DNA of 64,000 nt from Pseudonocardia ammonioxydans (lineage in GTDB: Bacteria > Actinomycetota > Actinomycetes > Mycobacteriales > Pseudonocardiaceae). Shown here piece by piece: positions 1-6,779 of the stretch (positions within the stretch are counted from its first letter, which is position 1; the number at the start of each line of letters is the position of its first letter). The notes under the pieces are model-generated. The model worked only from the letters and a program-made list of their open reading frames with translations. It made no database searches and was not told the DNA's origin. A program made the translations under genes and the position numbers. Location: positions 124,001 through 188,000 of the forward strand of contig NZ_FOUY01000005.1 of the NCBI RefSeq assembly GCF_900115005.1, given 5' to 3'.

Positions 1-1019
1 AGGGACTGGCCGAGGTCGGCGTGTACCTGACCGTCGCCGGCTGCCCGATGCGCGAGACCATCACCTCGCGGGTCACCGAGGCGGTCTCGAAGGTCGCCGG
101 CGTCGAGCGGGTCGAGGTCGAGCTCGACGTGATGAGCGACGAGCAGCGCACCGAGCTGCGCCGGTCGCTGCGGGGTGACGCCGACGAGCCCGAGATCCCG
201 TTCGCGCAGCCCGGGTCGATGACCCGCGTCTACTGCGTCGCCTCCGGCAAGGGCGGGGTCGGCAAGTCCTCGGTCACCGTGAACCTGGCCGCGGCGATGG
301 CGCGCCGCGGGCTGAAGGTGGGCGTGGTCGACGCCGACATCTACGGCCACTCGGTGCCCCGCATGATCGGCGCCGACGACCGCCCGACCAAGGTCGAGAA
401 CATGATCATGCCGCCGCAGTCGCACGGCGTGAAGGTCATCTCGATCGGGATGTTCACCGACGGCAACACCCCCGTCGTGTGGCGCGGCCCGATGCTGCAC
501 CGCGCGCTGCAGCAGTTCCTGGCCGACGTGTTCTGGGGCGACCTGGACGTGCTGCTGCTCGACCTCCCCCCGGGCACCGGCGACGTCGCGATCTCGACCG
601 CGCAGCTCGTCCCGAACGCCGAGCTGCTCGTCGTCACCACCCCGCAGCAGGCCGCCGCCGAGGTCGCCGAGCGGGCGGGCGCGATCTCCACCCAGACCCG
701 CCAGCGCCTGGCCGGCGTCGTGGAGAACATGTCCTGGATGGAGATGCCCGACGGTTCGCGCAACGAGATCTTCGGTTCCGGCGGCGGGCAGACCGTGGCG
801 GACTCGCTGAGCCGCATCCTCGGCGCCCCGGTACCGCTGCTCGGCCAGGTGCCGCTCGACGTCGCGCTGCGCGAGGGCGGCGACGCCGGTGTCCCGATCG
901 TGCTGGGCGCGCCGGAGTCCGCGGCCGCGCAGGCCCTCGACGGGATCGCCGAGCAGCTCACGGTGCGCTCGCGCGGCCTGGCGGGGATGAGCCTCAACAT
1001 CTCCCCCGTCGGGCGCTGA
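1..1019 (+). CDS. mrp: Mrp/NBP35-family Fe-S cluster carrier ATPase (5' end outside window)
   Basis: P-loop ATPase of the Mrp/ApbC/Nbp35 family, which binds and delivers Fe-S clusters in the cytoplasm. The frame is open from base 3, so the true start lies upstream. The visible N-terminus is the end of a MIP18/DUF59 domain (CPMRETI). The deviant Walker A motif GKGGVGKSS follows, then DADIYGHS and LLDLPPGTGD. The C-terminal CxxC cysteines of E. coli-type Mrp are absent; the equivalent stretch reads VVENMSWMEMPDG, as I recall for mycobacterial Mrp. In mycobacteria mrp lies a few genes from tatB; here a seven-gene catabolic cluster separates them. A perfect hairpin follows the stop codon. Confidence 0.95.
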   Translation, partial: GLAEVGVYLTVAGCPMRETITSRVTEAVSKVAGVERVEVELDVMSDEQRTELRRSLRGDADEPEIPFAQPGSMTRVYCVASGKGGVGKSSVTVNLAAAMARRGLKVGVVDADIYGHSVPRMIGADDRPTKVENMIMPPQSHGVKVISIGMFTDGNTPVVWRGPMLHRALQQFLADVFWGDLDVLLLDLPPGTGDVAISTAQLVPNAELLVVTTPQQAAAEVAERAGAISTQTRQRLAGVVENMSWMEMPDGSRNEIFGSGGGQTVADSLSRILGAPVPLLGQVPLDVALREGGDAGVPIVLGAPESAAAQALDGIAEQLTVRSRGLAGMSLNISPVGR

Positions 1020-1037
1020 GCCCACCGCACGGGACAC

Positions 1038-1076
1038 AGAGGGCCCCGCACACCGAGCCGGTGTGCGGGGCCCTCT
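1038..1076. terminator. Bidirectional terminator hairpin between mrp and aminotransferase
   Basis: A 17-bp perfect stem (1038-1054 pairing with 1060-1076) with a 5-nt loop lies between two convergent genes. There is no strong U tract, which is common in high-GC actinobacteria. Confidence 0.8.
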
Positions 1077-1097
1077 CTCGTTCCCCCGGGACGGTTC

Positions 1098-2354
1098 TCA
1101 GCCGAGTGCCTCGTCGAGCGTCTTCGCCCAGAGCGCGAGGCCCTCGTCGACCTGCTCGGCGGTGACGACCAGCGGCGGGATCATGCGGACGACGTTGCCG
1201 TAGACACCGCAGGTCAGCAGCAGCAGCCCCTGCGCGGCCGCGGCGGCGTGCACCTTCGCGGCGGTGGCGCCGTCGGGCTTGCCCTCGGCGTCGACGAACT
1301 CGATGCCGACCATCAGGCCGCGCCCGCGGACGTCGCCGATGGCCGGACGGTTCTGGGCGATCTCCCGCACGCCGGCCACGAGCTTCTCGCCCTGCACCCG
1401 CGCGTTCTCGACCAGGTTCTCCCCCTGCACGACCTCGAGCGTGGCGAGCGCGGCGGCGCAGGCGACGGCGTTGCCACCGTAGGTACCGCCCTGGGAACCG
1501 GGCCAGGCCTTCTCCATGATCGCCTTCGGCGCGGCGATCGCGGACAGCGGGAACCCGGACGCGAGGCCCTTGGCCGTGACGATGATGTCCGGGACGACGC
1601 CCTCGGCGTGCTGGTGGCCCCAGAACTTGCCGGTGCGGCCGTAGCCGGTCTGCACCTCGTCGGCGATCAGCAGGATCCCGTGCCGGTCGGCCCGCTCGCG
1701 CAGCCCCTGCAGGAACGCGGCCGGGGTGGGCACGTAGCCGCCCTCGCCGAGCACCGGCTCCACGATGAACGCCGCGACGTCGGAGGCCGGAGCCGTGCTG
1801 GCCAGCTGCCGGTCGAGCTCGTTGAGGGCGAACGCGACGGCCTGCTCCTCGGTCCAGCCGTGGCGGTAGGCGTACGGGAACGGGGCGAACGCGACGCCGC
1901 CCATCATCGGGCCGATCCCCGCGCGGATCTTGGCACCCGAGGTGGTGAGTGCCCCGGCCCCCATCGTCCGGCCGTGGAAGCCACCGTCGAAGGCCATGAC
2001 GATCTGGCGGCCCGTGGCCTGCCGGGCGAGCCGGACCGACGCCTCGACCGCCTCGGAACCGGAGTTGGTGAAGAACACCGAGTCGATCCCGTCGGGCAGG
2101 ACCTCGCCCATCGCCTCGACCAGCTTCAGCAGCGGCTGGTGCATCACGGTCGTGTACTGGCCGTGGATCAGCGTGCCGACCTGCTCCTGCGCCGCCTGCA
2201 CGACATCCGGGTGGCAGTGCCCGGTCGAGGTGACGCCGATGCCGGCGGTGAAGTCCAGGAAGCGGCGGTCCTCGGTGTCGTAGAGATAGACGCCCTCACC
2301 GCGGGCGGCCTGGACCGGGGTGGCCTGCTTCAGCAGCGGGGACAGCTGTGCCAT
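1098..2354 (-). CDS. Class III PLP aminotransferase, GabT-like
   Basis: Fold-type I, class III (omega) aminotransferase of 418 residues, a full-length family size. It carries the NSGSEA phosphate-binding motif near residue 97, the IADEVQTGYGRTG motif near 230-242 with the PLP-contacting Asp, and the Schiff-base lysine K262 in TAKGLASG. Such enzymes move an omega-amino group (GABA, beta-alanine, other amines) to 2-oxoglutarate or pyruvate; the substrate cannot be read from sequence. Its 5' region has a TTGTCGACAA palindrome fused to a TAGGAT -10 box at 2442-2456, the same element seen at 5117 and 5721. It is therefore probably part of the regulon of the GntR protein at 3704-4390. It ends convergently with mrp. 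Confidence 0.92.
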   Translation of the reverse strand: MAQLSPLLKQATPVQAARGEGVYLYDTEDRRFLDFTAGIGVTSTGHCHPDVVQAAQEQVGTLIHGQYTTVMHQPLLKLVEAMGEVLPDGIDSVFFTNSGSEAVEASVRLARQATGRQIVMAFDGGFHGRTMGAGALTTSGAKIRAGIGPMMGGVAFAPFPYAYRHGWTEEQAVAFALNELDRQLASTAPASDVAAFIVEPVLGEGGYVPTPAAFLQGLRERADRHGILLIADEVQTGYGRTGKFWGHQHAEGVVPDIIVTAKGLASGFPLSAIAAPKAIMEKAWPGSQGGTYGGNAVACAAALATLEVVQGENLVENARVQGEKLVAGVREIAQNRPAIGDVRGRGLMVGIEFVDAEGKPDGATAAKVHAAAAAQGLLLLTCGVYGNVVRMIPPLVVTAEQVDEGLALWAKTLDEALG

Positions 2355-2441
2355 GGGTTCGCAGCTCCTGATGCGTCGGGTGTCCGGCGTCCGGAAACGG
2401 GTCGGGATGTCGAGCCTCGAGCTCCCGCGCGGGTTGTCGAG

Positions 2442-2456
2442 TTGTCGACAATCCTA
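2442..2456 (-). promoter_or_regulatory. GntR-type operator overlapping -10 of the aminotransferase gene
   Basis: The plus strand reads TTGTCGACAATCCTA. The 10-bp perfect palindrome TTGTCGACAA overlaps TAGGAT (minus strand, 2451-2456), a good actinobacterial -10. It lies about 90 bp upstream of the aminotransferase start. The identical 15-mer occurs at 5117 and a one-base variant at 5722. Palindromes of TTGT-N2-ACAA type are typical FadR/VanR-subfamily operators, and a gene for such a regulator is 1.3 kb away. Confidence 0.7.
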
Positions 2457-2500
2457 GGAAAGCACGGGCGGGCGGGTGCGGGCAAGGGGCCCACTCGGGT

Positions 2501-2528
2501 CGCTTTGCTCTGCTCACCTCTACGCACC
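2501..2528 (-). repeat. Dispersed GAGCAGAGCA repeat, inverted copy
   Basis: Read on the minus strand this is GGTGCGTAGA followed by GGTGAGCAGAGCAAAGCG. It matches the copies at 2633, 16197 and 26520 over about 27 bp and faces the pair at 2594-2661 across about 65 bp, so the locus could form a stem. Confidence 0.75.
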
Positions 2529-2593
2529 GGGGCCGCCGACCTCCCCGGCCGGCCACCGGAGGCCGGGCCTCCCGTCACCGCGCTCCGGTGCCC

Positions 2594-2661
2594 GGTGCGT
2601 AGCGGTATGCAGAGCCGCAGCTCAGCGGGGGTGGTGCGTACCGGTGAGCAGAGCAGAGGCC
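2594..2661 (+). repeat. Dispersed GAGCAGAGCA repeat, composite two-half copy
   Basis: The first half (2594-2620) is GGTGCGTAGCGGTATGCAGA plus GCCGCAG. The second half (2633-2659) is GGTGCGTACC plus GGTGAGCAGAGCAGAGG. A spacer containing TCAGCGGGGGT separates them. The same half-spacer-half arrangement, with GGTATGCAGAGC first and GGTGAGCAGAGC second, recurs inside the GNAT gene at 26468-26547. Confidence 0.8.
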
Positions 2662-2709
2662 GCCCGGGAGAGCTCCCCGGCCGAGGGCAGAAGGCCGCGC
2701 AGGACGCGG

Positions 2710-3639
2710 TCAGGCCAGCAACGCCGCGACGACCAGCAGCACCGGCACGGCGACGACCGTGGTCGCCAGCGCGGTGTCGCGGGCCAGCGTGACGGCCCGC
2801 TCGTAGCGCACGGCGTAGCCGAAGACGTTCTGCGCCGTCGGCAGGGCGGCCAGGACGACGGCCGCCAGCAGCGCCGGGCCGTCGAGCCCGAGCACCCCGG
2901 CCGCGAACGCCCAGGCGATCAGCGGGTGCAGGACGTTCTTGATCAGTACCGCGGTCCACACCGATCCGGCCGTCTCGCCCGTCCCGGGGCGCCGGGCGCC
3001 GTGCAGCGACAGGCCGAAGGCCAGCAGCATCGCCGGCACCGCCAGGTCGGCCAGCAGCTCCACCGGAGCCACGACGGGCTCGGGGAGCTGCAGTCCGGTC
3101 CCCGAGACCACCAGGCCGGCCGCCGTGGCGATCGCGATCGGGTTGCGCAACGGCGCGAACACCACCCGCACCCAGCCCGGGCTCTCCCCGCGGCCGTCAC
3201 CGGGCAGCACGTCCAGCAGCGTCGTGAACAGCGGCGTCAGCACCGCGAGCTGGAACAACAGCACCGGCGCCACCGCGGCCGGGTCGCCGAGGACGTAGGT
3301 CGAGATCGGGATGCCGAGGTTGCCGGCGTTGACGTAGCCCGAGGCCATGGACCCGACCACCACCTCGCCGGCCGGGCGGCGGCGCAGCCGTGCGAACGGC
3401 ACGAAGAGCAGGCAGGCGAGCGAGCTCGTGACCGCGGTGACCAGCAGCGCGGAGGAGAAGACCGCGCCGACGTCGGCACGGGAGAGCGTCGTGAACAGCA
3501 GGGCGGGCGTCGCGACGAAGAACGCCGCGCGGGCGAGCACGCGCGACCCCTGCTCGCCGAGCACGCCACCACGCCCGAGGAGGTACCCGACACCGACGAC
3601 GACGCCGATGACCAGGAACCCCTCGAGTACGCCCGTCAC
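2710..3639 (-). CDS. AEC-family auxin/malonate-type permease
   Basis: Integral membrane protein of 309 residues with about ten hydrophobic segments, starting MTGVLEGFLVIGVVVGVGY. This is typical of the auxin efflux carrier (AEC/MdcF) family, whose bacterial members carry malonate and other organic acids. It follows the GntR gene by 64 bp on the same strand, so it may be the transporter for the cluster substrate. The GTG start at 3639 has TAAGGT on the minus strand (3648-3653) 8 nt upstream, which suggests an extra, nearly leaderless promoter. Direction and substrate are not deducible. Confidence 0.85.
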   Translation of the reverse strand: MTGVLEGFLVIGVVVGVGYLLGRGGVLGEQGSRVLARAAFFVATPALLFTTLSRADVGAVFSSALLVTAVTSSLACLLFVPFARLRRRPAGEVVVGSMASGYVNAGNLGIPISTYVLGDPAAVAPVLLFQLAVLTPLFTTLLDVLPGDGRGESPGWVRVVFAPLRNPIAIATAAGLVVSGTGLQLPEPVVAPVELLADLAVPAMLLAFGLSLHGARRPGTGETAGSVWTAVLIKNVLHPLIAWAFAAGVLGLDGPALLAAVVLAALPTAQNVFGYAVRYERAVTLARDTALATTVVAVPVLLVVAALLA

Positions 3640-3703
3640 GTGCCATTACCTTACGTATGACAACGATCCGGTGGGACGCCGGAGGGCGCGGGCCGCCCGC
3701 CGG

Positions 3704-4390
3704 TCAGGCGGCGCCGGGCATCGCCGCCAGGATGCGCTGGACGGCGTCGTCCATGTGGGCCGCCAGCCGGTCGAGCAGCAGCTCGGTGTGCCCGTCGCGC
3801 AACGCGTCCCGCAGCCGCTGGTGCTCGACGAGGAGCTCGGCCGCCGGCGGCGCCGTCTGCTGGAACGCGGCCAGGCACATCCGCGTCTCCACCAGCAGCC
3901 CCTCGGTCATCCGGCGCAGGCGCGGGCTCCCGGAGGCGGCGACCAGCGCGGCGTGGAAGTCGTGGTCGGCGTCCGCGAGGGCGACCGCGTCACCGGCCGC
4001 CGCCGCGGACTCCATCGCCCCCAGCGGGATCTCCAGCGCCACGACGGCGGTGCCCCGGTCCCCGGCCAGCACCTGCAGTGCGGCCGCACGCTCGACCGCG
4101 GTCCGGGCCAGGTAGACGTCGCGGACGTCGTCCGGGCCCAGTTCGCGGACGAACAGCCCACGATGCCGCTCGCTGCGCAGCAACCCCTCCGCGACCAGCC
4201 GCTGCATCGCCTCGCGCAGCGGCCCGCGGCTGACACCCAGCCGCGAGGACAGATCCACCTCGCCGAGCTGGGCGCCCGGCGCGAAGGTCCCGCGCATGAT
4301 CGCGGTGCGGATCCGGTCCGCGACGATCTCCGCGGTGGAGCGCCGGCTGACCGGCTCCAGCTCCGAGACGTCCAGGCCCACCGGGTTCAC
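3704..4390 (-). CDS. GntR-family (FadR/FCD subfamily) transcriptional regulator
   Basis: A 228-residue regulator. Residues about 18-75 form the GntR winged helix (ADRIRTAIMRGTFAPG, LGVSRGPLREAMQRL). Residues about 85-220 form an all-helical FCD effector domain (DVYLARTAVERAAALQ, DADHDFHAAL, LLVEHQRLRDAL). The GTG start at 4390 is chosen because it overlaps the stop of the upstream isomerase gene by 4 bp (GTGA). The FCD subfamily usually binds organic acids and TTGT-N2-ACAA-type palindromes. Three such palindromes (2442, 5117, 5721) lie before the aminotransferase, the isomerase and the DUF3830/dehydrogenase divergon, so this protein is the likely local repressor. The effector is unknown. Confidence 0.92.
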   Translation of the reverse strand: MNPVGLDVSELEPVSRRSTAEIVADRIRTAIMRGTFAPGAQLGEVDLSSRLGVSRGPLREAMQRLVAEGLLRSERHRGLFVRELGPDDVRDVYLARTAVERAAALQVLAGDRGTAVVALEIPLGAMESAAAAGDAVALADADHDFHAALVAASGSPRLRRMTEGLLVETRMCLAAFQQTAPPAAELLVEHQRLRDALRDGHTELLLDRLAAHMDDAVQRILAAMPGAA

Positions 4391-5115
4391 CCCTTCCGGA
4401 ACAAGGTCCCCAGTCCGGGGCGGTCGATGTCGGCCCCGGCCAGGCGCAGGCCCTGCCAGATGCTGACCTGGTTGGCGGTCAGGACCGGCTTCCCGAGCCG
4501 CGCGTCGAGGGCGTCGAGGGCCTCGACGGTGTGCAGCGCGGTGTCCGGCAGCAGGACCGCGTCGGCCTGCGGCGCGTCCGACGACACCGCCTCGGCGAAC
4601 TCGAGCACCGTCTCCGGCGGCAGCGTGCCCACCTCGGCCGCGGTGATGATGTCGCGGGCGGAGACGGTCAGCACCGAGATGTCGTGGTGGGTCAGGAAGT
4701 GCACGAACGCGCCCGCGACGTCCGACGGGTAGGTCGCGCCGACCGCCACGGTCGACACACCGAGGCGCCGGCACGCGTCCACGAAAGCGAACGACGTGCT
4801 CGACGCCGGCACCCCTGCGGCCCGTTCCAGGGTCGCCGCCTGCCGGGCCGCCCCCTCGGGACCGAAGATGAAGCTGCCCGACGTGCACGCCCAGATGATC
4901 GAGTCGAGCGGACCCGACTCGGCGGCGACCCGGCGGGCGCCCTCCGCGAGGACATCGTCGCCGCCGATGTCGAGCAGCGCGTCCTCGCGGTGGGCGTCCA
5001 CCTTCATCTCGGTGTGCACCAGCGGAAGCCTGCTGCCATCGGTCAGCAGCTTCTCGGCGCGCGGGTAGTCGTCCTCGGCCGAGTAGCCGGGGTACAGGAT
5101 GCCAACCGTGCTCAT
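4387..5115 (-). CDS. Asp/Glu racemase-superfamily enzyme (maleate isomerase/arylmalonate decarboxylase-like)
   Basis: A 242-residue protein of the cofactor-independent Asp/Glu/hydantoin racemase superfamily, closest in outline to maleate cis-trans isomerases. The first catalytic cysteine is present (C77 in WACTSGSF). The second, normally in the C-terminal half, is not evident: the corresponding strand reads LLPDTALHT near 188-196. Known relatives with one cysteine include arylmalonate decarboxylase, although there it is the other cysteine that remains, so the reaction could differ from isomerisation. The ATG at 5115 is preferred over upstream starts because the operator and TAGGAT -10 at 5117-5131 sit directly before it. 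The gene is translationally coupled to the regulator. Confidence 0.85.
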   Translation of the reverse strand: MSTVGILYPGYSAEDDYPRAEKLLTDGSRLPLVHTEMKVDAHREDALLDIGGDDVLAEGARRVAAESGPLDSIIWACTSGSFIFGPEGAARQAATLERAAGVPASSTSFAFVDACRRLGVSTVAVGATYPSDVAGAFVHFLTHHDISVLTVSARDIITAAEVGTLPPETVLEFAEAVSSDAPQADAVLLPDTALHTVEALDALDARLGKPVLTANQVSIWQGLRLAGADIDRPGLGTLFRKG

Positions 5116-5116
5116 G

Positions 5117-5131
5117 TTGTCGACAATCCTA
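5117..5131 (-). promoter_or_regulatory. GntR-type operator and near-leaderless promoter of the isomerase-regulator operon
   Basis: The plus strand reads TTGTCGACAATCCTA, identical to the copy at 2442. TAGGAT (minus strand, 5126-5131) ends 10 nt before the ATG at 5115, so the mRNA would have at most a few untranslated bases and the operator would cover the transcription start. This arrangement suits autorepression. Confidence 0.75.
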
Positions 5132-5162
5132 CAGAGCAACCGGAGATCGCAAGTGCCTCCGC

Positions 5163-5663
5163 TCAGCCGTCCAGGCGGGAGTACACGAGCCGCTCCCCCA
5201 CACTGCCCGAGCGCCAGACGTCGTGGCACGCCGTCGCCATCGCGTCCAACCCCTCGACGATCGTGGCGAACACGTTGCCGGGGACCCAGCCGACGTCGCC
5301 GTTGAGCAGCAGGTTGTTGCGCCCGTAGAAGATCGCCAGGTCGATCCCGCCGGCCTCGGCGTCGATGCCCTGGTCGTCCTTGAACGACGCGTCGAGCATG
5401 CCGCCGTGGAAGTCGAAGTAGCAGACGTCACCCGGGATCGGGGTGACCGTCGGGTTCTCCTGGCCGATCCGCGGGCCGAACCGGGGAACGATCGTGTAGA
5501 CCTCGTTGCGCGCGTACTTGGCGTGCTGCGCGTCGCCACCCTGCGGGCCCGACGCGAGTGCCTCCCAGACCGCCGCGGTCGTGCGCGGCGCCTGCTTCTC
5601 GAGCAGTTCGGCGGTGCAGGACACACCGCGCTTCGCGAGCTCGATCCTGATCAGCTTGGACAC
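5163..5663 (-). CDS. DUF3830 family protein (cyclophilin-like fold)
   Basis: A 166-residue protein recognised as DUF3830 (IRIELAKRGVSCTAELLEK, YFDFHGGMLDASFKDD, IDLAIFYGRNNLLLNGDVG). The family has a cyclophilin-like barrel and no assigned reaction. To my knowledge it often sits next to amidases and Asp/Glu racemase-like genes, as it does here. The GTG start at 5663 gives MSKLIRIELAKRG, and a GGAGGGTTC Shine-Dalgarno-like stretch precedes it. Transcription probably starts from the operator-overlapped TAGGAT box at 5731-5736, about 60 nt upstream. A separate promoter lies between this gene and the isomerase. Confidence 0.85.
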   Translation of the reverse strand: MSKLIRIELAKRGVSCTAELLEKQAPRTTAAVWEALASGPQGGDAQHAKYARNEVYTIVPRFGPRIGQENPTVTPIPGDVCYFDFHGGMLDASFKDDQGIDAEAGGIDLAIFYGRNNLLLNGDVGWVPGNVFATIVEGLDAMATACHDVWRSGSVGERLVYSRLDG

Positions 5664-5720
5664 TCGGAACCCTCCGGGGGTCGATCGTGGGTACGCGGGA
5701 CACCTCCGCCGGATAGGCGG

Positions 5721-5753
5721 ATTGTTGACAATCCTAGGTGCGCTTCCTAGCGT
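5721..5753. promoter_or_regulatory. Divergent promoter with central GntR-type operator
   Basis: ATTGTTGACAAT (5721-5732) is a near-perfect palindrome, one base off the TTGTCGACAA sites. On the plus strand it contains a consensus -35, TTGACA (5725-5730), followed after exactly 17 bp by the -10 TAGCGT (5748-5753) for the dehydrogenase-amidase operon. On the minus strand it overlaps the -10 TAGGAT (5731-5736) for DUF3830. One bound dimer would block both directions. Confidence 0.75.
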
Positions 5754-5792
5754 GTCAACGCCGCCCGCCCTCTCCATCGACAGGATCTCGCG

Positions 5793-6779
5793 TTGCCGGT
5801 TTCCGCTGGTCAGGACCCTTCCGTCGTCACCGTGCTGCACGACGGCGATACCCCACCCGGACTCGAGTCCCGGACAGACGGCACACGTCTGCGCCTCGCC
5901 TCGACCGCCGACGAGCTCGCCGCGGCACTGCCCGGCAGTGACGTGCTGCTCACCTGGGACTTCACCTCCGACGCCGTCCGGCAGGTCTGGAGCGCCGAAC
6001 TGACCGGCGACCTGCGCTGGGTGCACACGGCCAGCGCAGGCGTCGACCGGGTCGCGTTCCCCGAGCTGCTCGCCTCGCCGGTGACACTGACCAACTCGCG
6101 CGGGGTCTTCGACCGCCCGATGGCCGAGTTCGTGCTCGGAGCCGTCGTCGCGTTCGCCAAGGACACCGCACGGTCCCTGGCCCTGCAGCGCGAGCACACC
6201 TGGCAGCACCGGGAGACCGAGACCGTCGCCGGCAAGGTCGTCACCGTCGTCGGCAGTGGTCCGATCGGGCACGCCATCGCCCACCTGCTCGACGCCGTCG
6301 GGACGACCGTGCGACTGGTCGGGCGGCGCGCCGCGGACGGGGTGCACGCCTTCGACGAGCTCCCCGGCCTGCTGCCGGACACCGACTACCTGGTGCTCGC
6401 CGCGCCGCTGACCGACGCGACCCGCGGCATGCTGCACGCCGGCACGATCGCCCGGCTGCCCGAGCGGGCCCGGGTGGTCAACGTGGGCCGCGGCCCGCTG
6501 ATCGTGCAGGACGACCTCGTCGAGGCGCTGCGCGGCGGCCGGATCGCCGGGGCCGCGCTCGACGTCTTCGAGGTCGAACCGCTGCCCGCCGACTCGCCGC
6601 TGTGGGCGATGGAGAACGTGCTGATCTCCCCGCACATGTCCGGCGACGTCGTCGGCTGGAAGGACATGCTCGTGGAGCTGTTCGTGGACAACCTGACCCG
6701 TTACCGGGACGGCCGCGAGCTGCGCAATGTCGTGGACAAGGAACGTGGATACGTGAGCTCCTCCGGAGGGCAGGCATGA
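5793..6779 (+). CDS. D-2-hydroxyacid dehydrogenase (NAD-dependent)
   Basis: A 328-residue member of the D-isomer 2-hydroxyacid dehydrogenase family. The Rossmann fingerprint VVGSGPIGHAIAHLL is near residues 149-163. The catalytic Arg-Glu-His set is visible as NVGRGPL, FEVEPLP and ISPHMSG. These enzymes reversibly reduce 2-oxoacids to D-2-hydroxyacids. The start is the TTG at 5793 with an AGGAT-like ribosome site; a later in-frame start is possible, as family N-termini vary. The gene overlaps the next by 4 bp (ATGA) and is driven by the TTGACA/TAGCGT promoter with an embedded operator. Confidence 0.88.
   Translation: MPVSAGQDPSVVTVLHDGDTPPGLESRTDGTRLRLASTADELAAALPGSDVLLTWDFTSDAVRQVWSAELTGDLRWVHTASAGVDRVAFPELLASPVTLTNSRGVFDRPMAEFVLGAVVAFAKDTARSLALQREHTWQHRETETVAGKVVTVVGSGPIGHAIAHLLDAVGTTVRLVGRRAADGVHAFDELPGLLPDTDYLVLAAPLTDATRGMLHAGTIARLPERARVVNVGRGPLIVQDDLVEALRGGRIAGAALDVFEVEPLPADSPLWAMENVLISPHMSGDVVGWKDMLVELFVDNLTRYRDGRELRNVVDKERGYVSSSGGQA

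Larger units (their letters stand above)
2355..2709. other. Intergenic region with operator and dispersed repeats
   Basis: This 355-bp gap holds the operator/promoter of the aminotransferase at its left end. Further right it holds three copies of the dispersed GAGCAGAGCA repeat (one inverted at 2501-2528, two direct within 2594-2661). No supported gene is seen; open frames here lack coding character. Confidence 0.6.

Noticed and set aside
2442..2452. TTGTCGACAA as a LexA/SOS box
   Set aside because: Actinobacterial SOS boxes are of CGAAC-N4-GTTCG type; the repeated placement around a GntR gene fits that regulator better.
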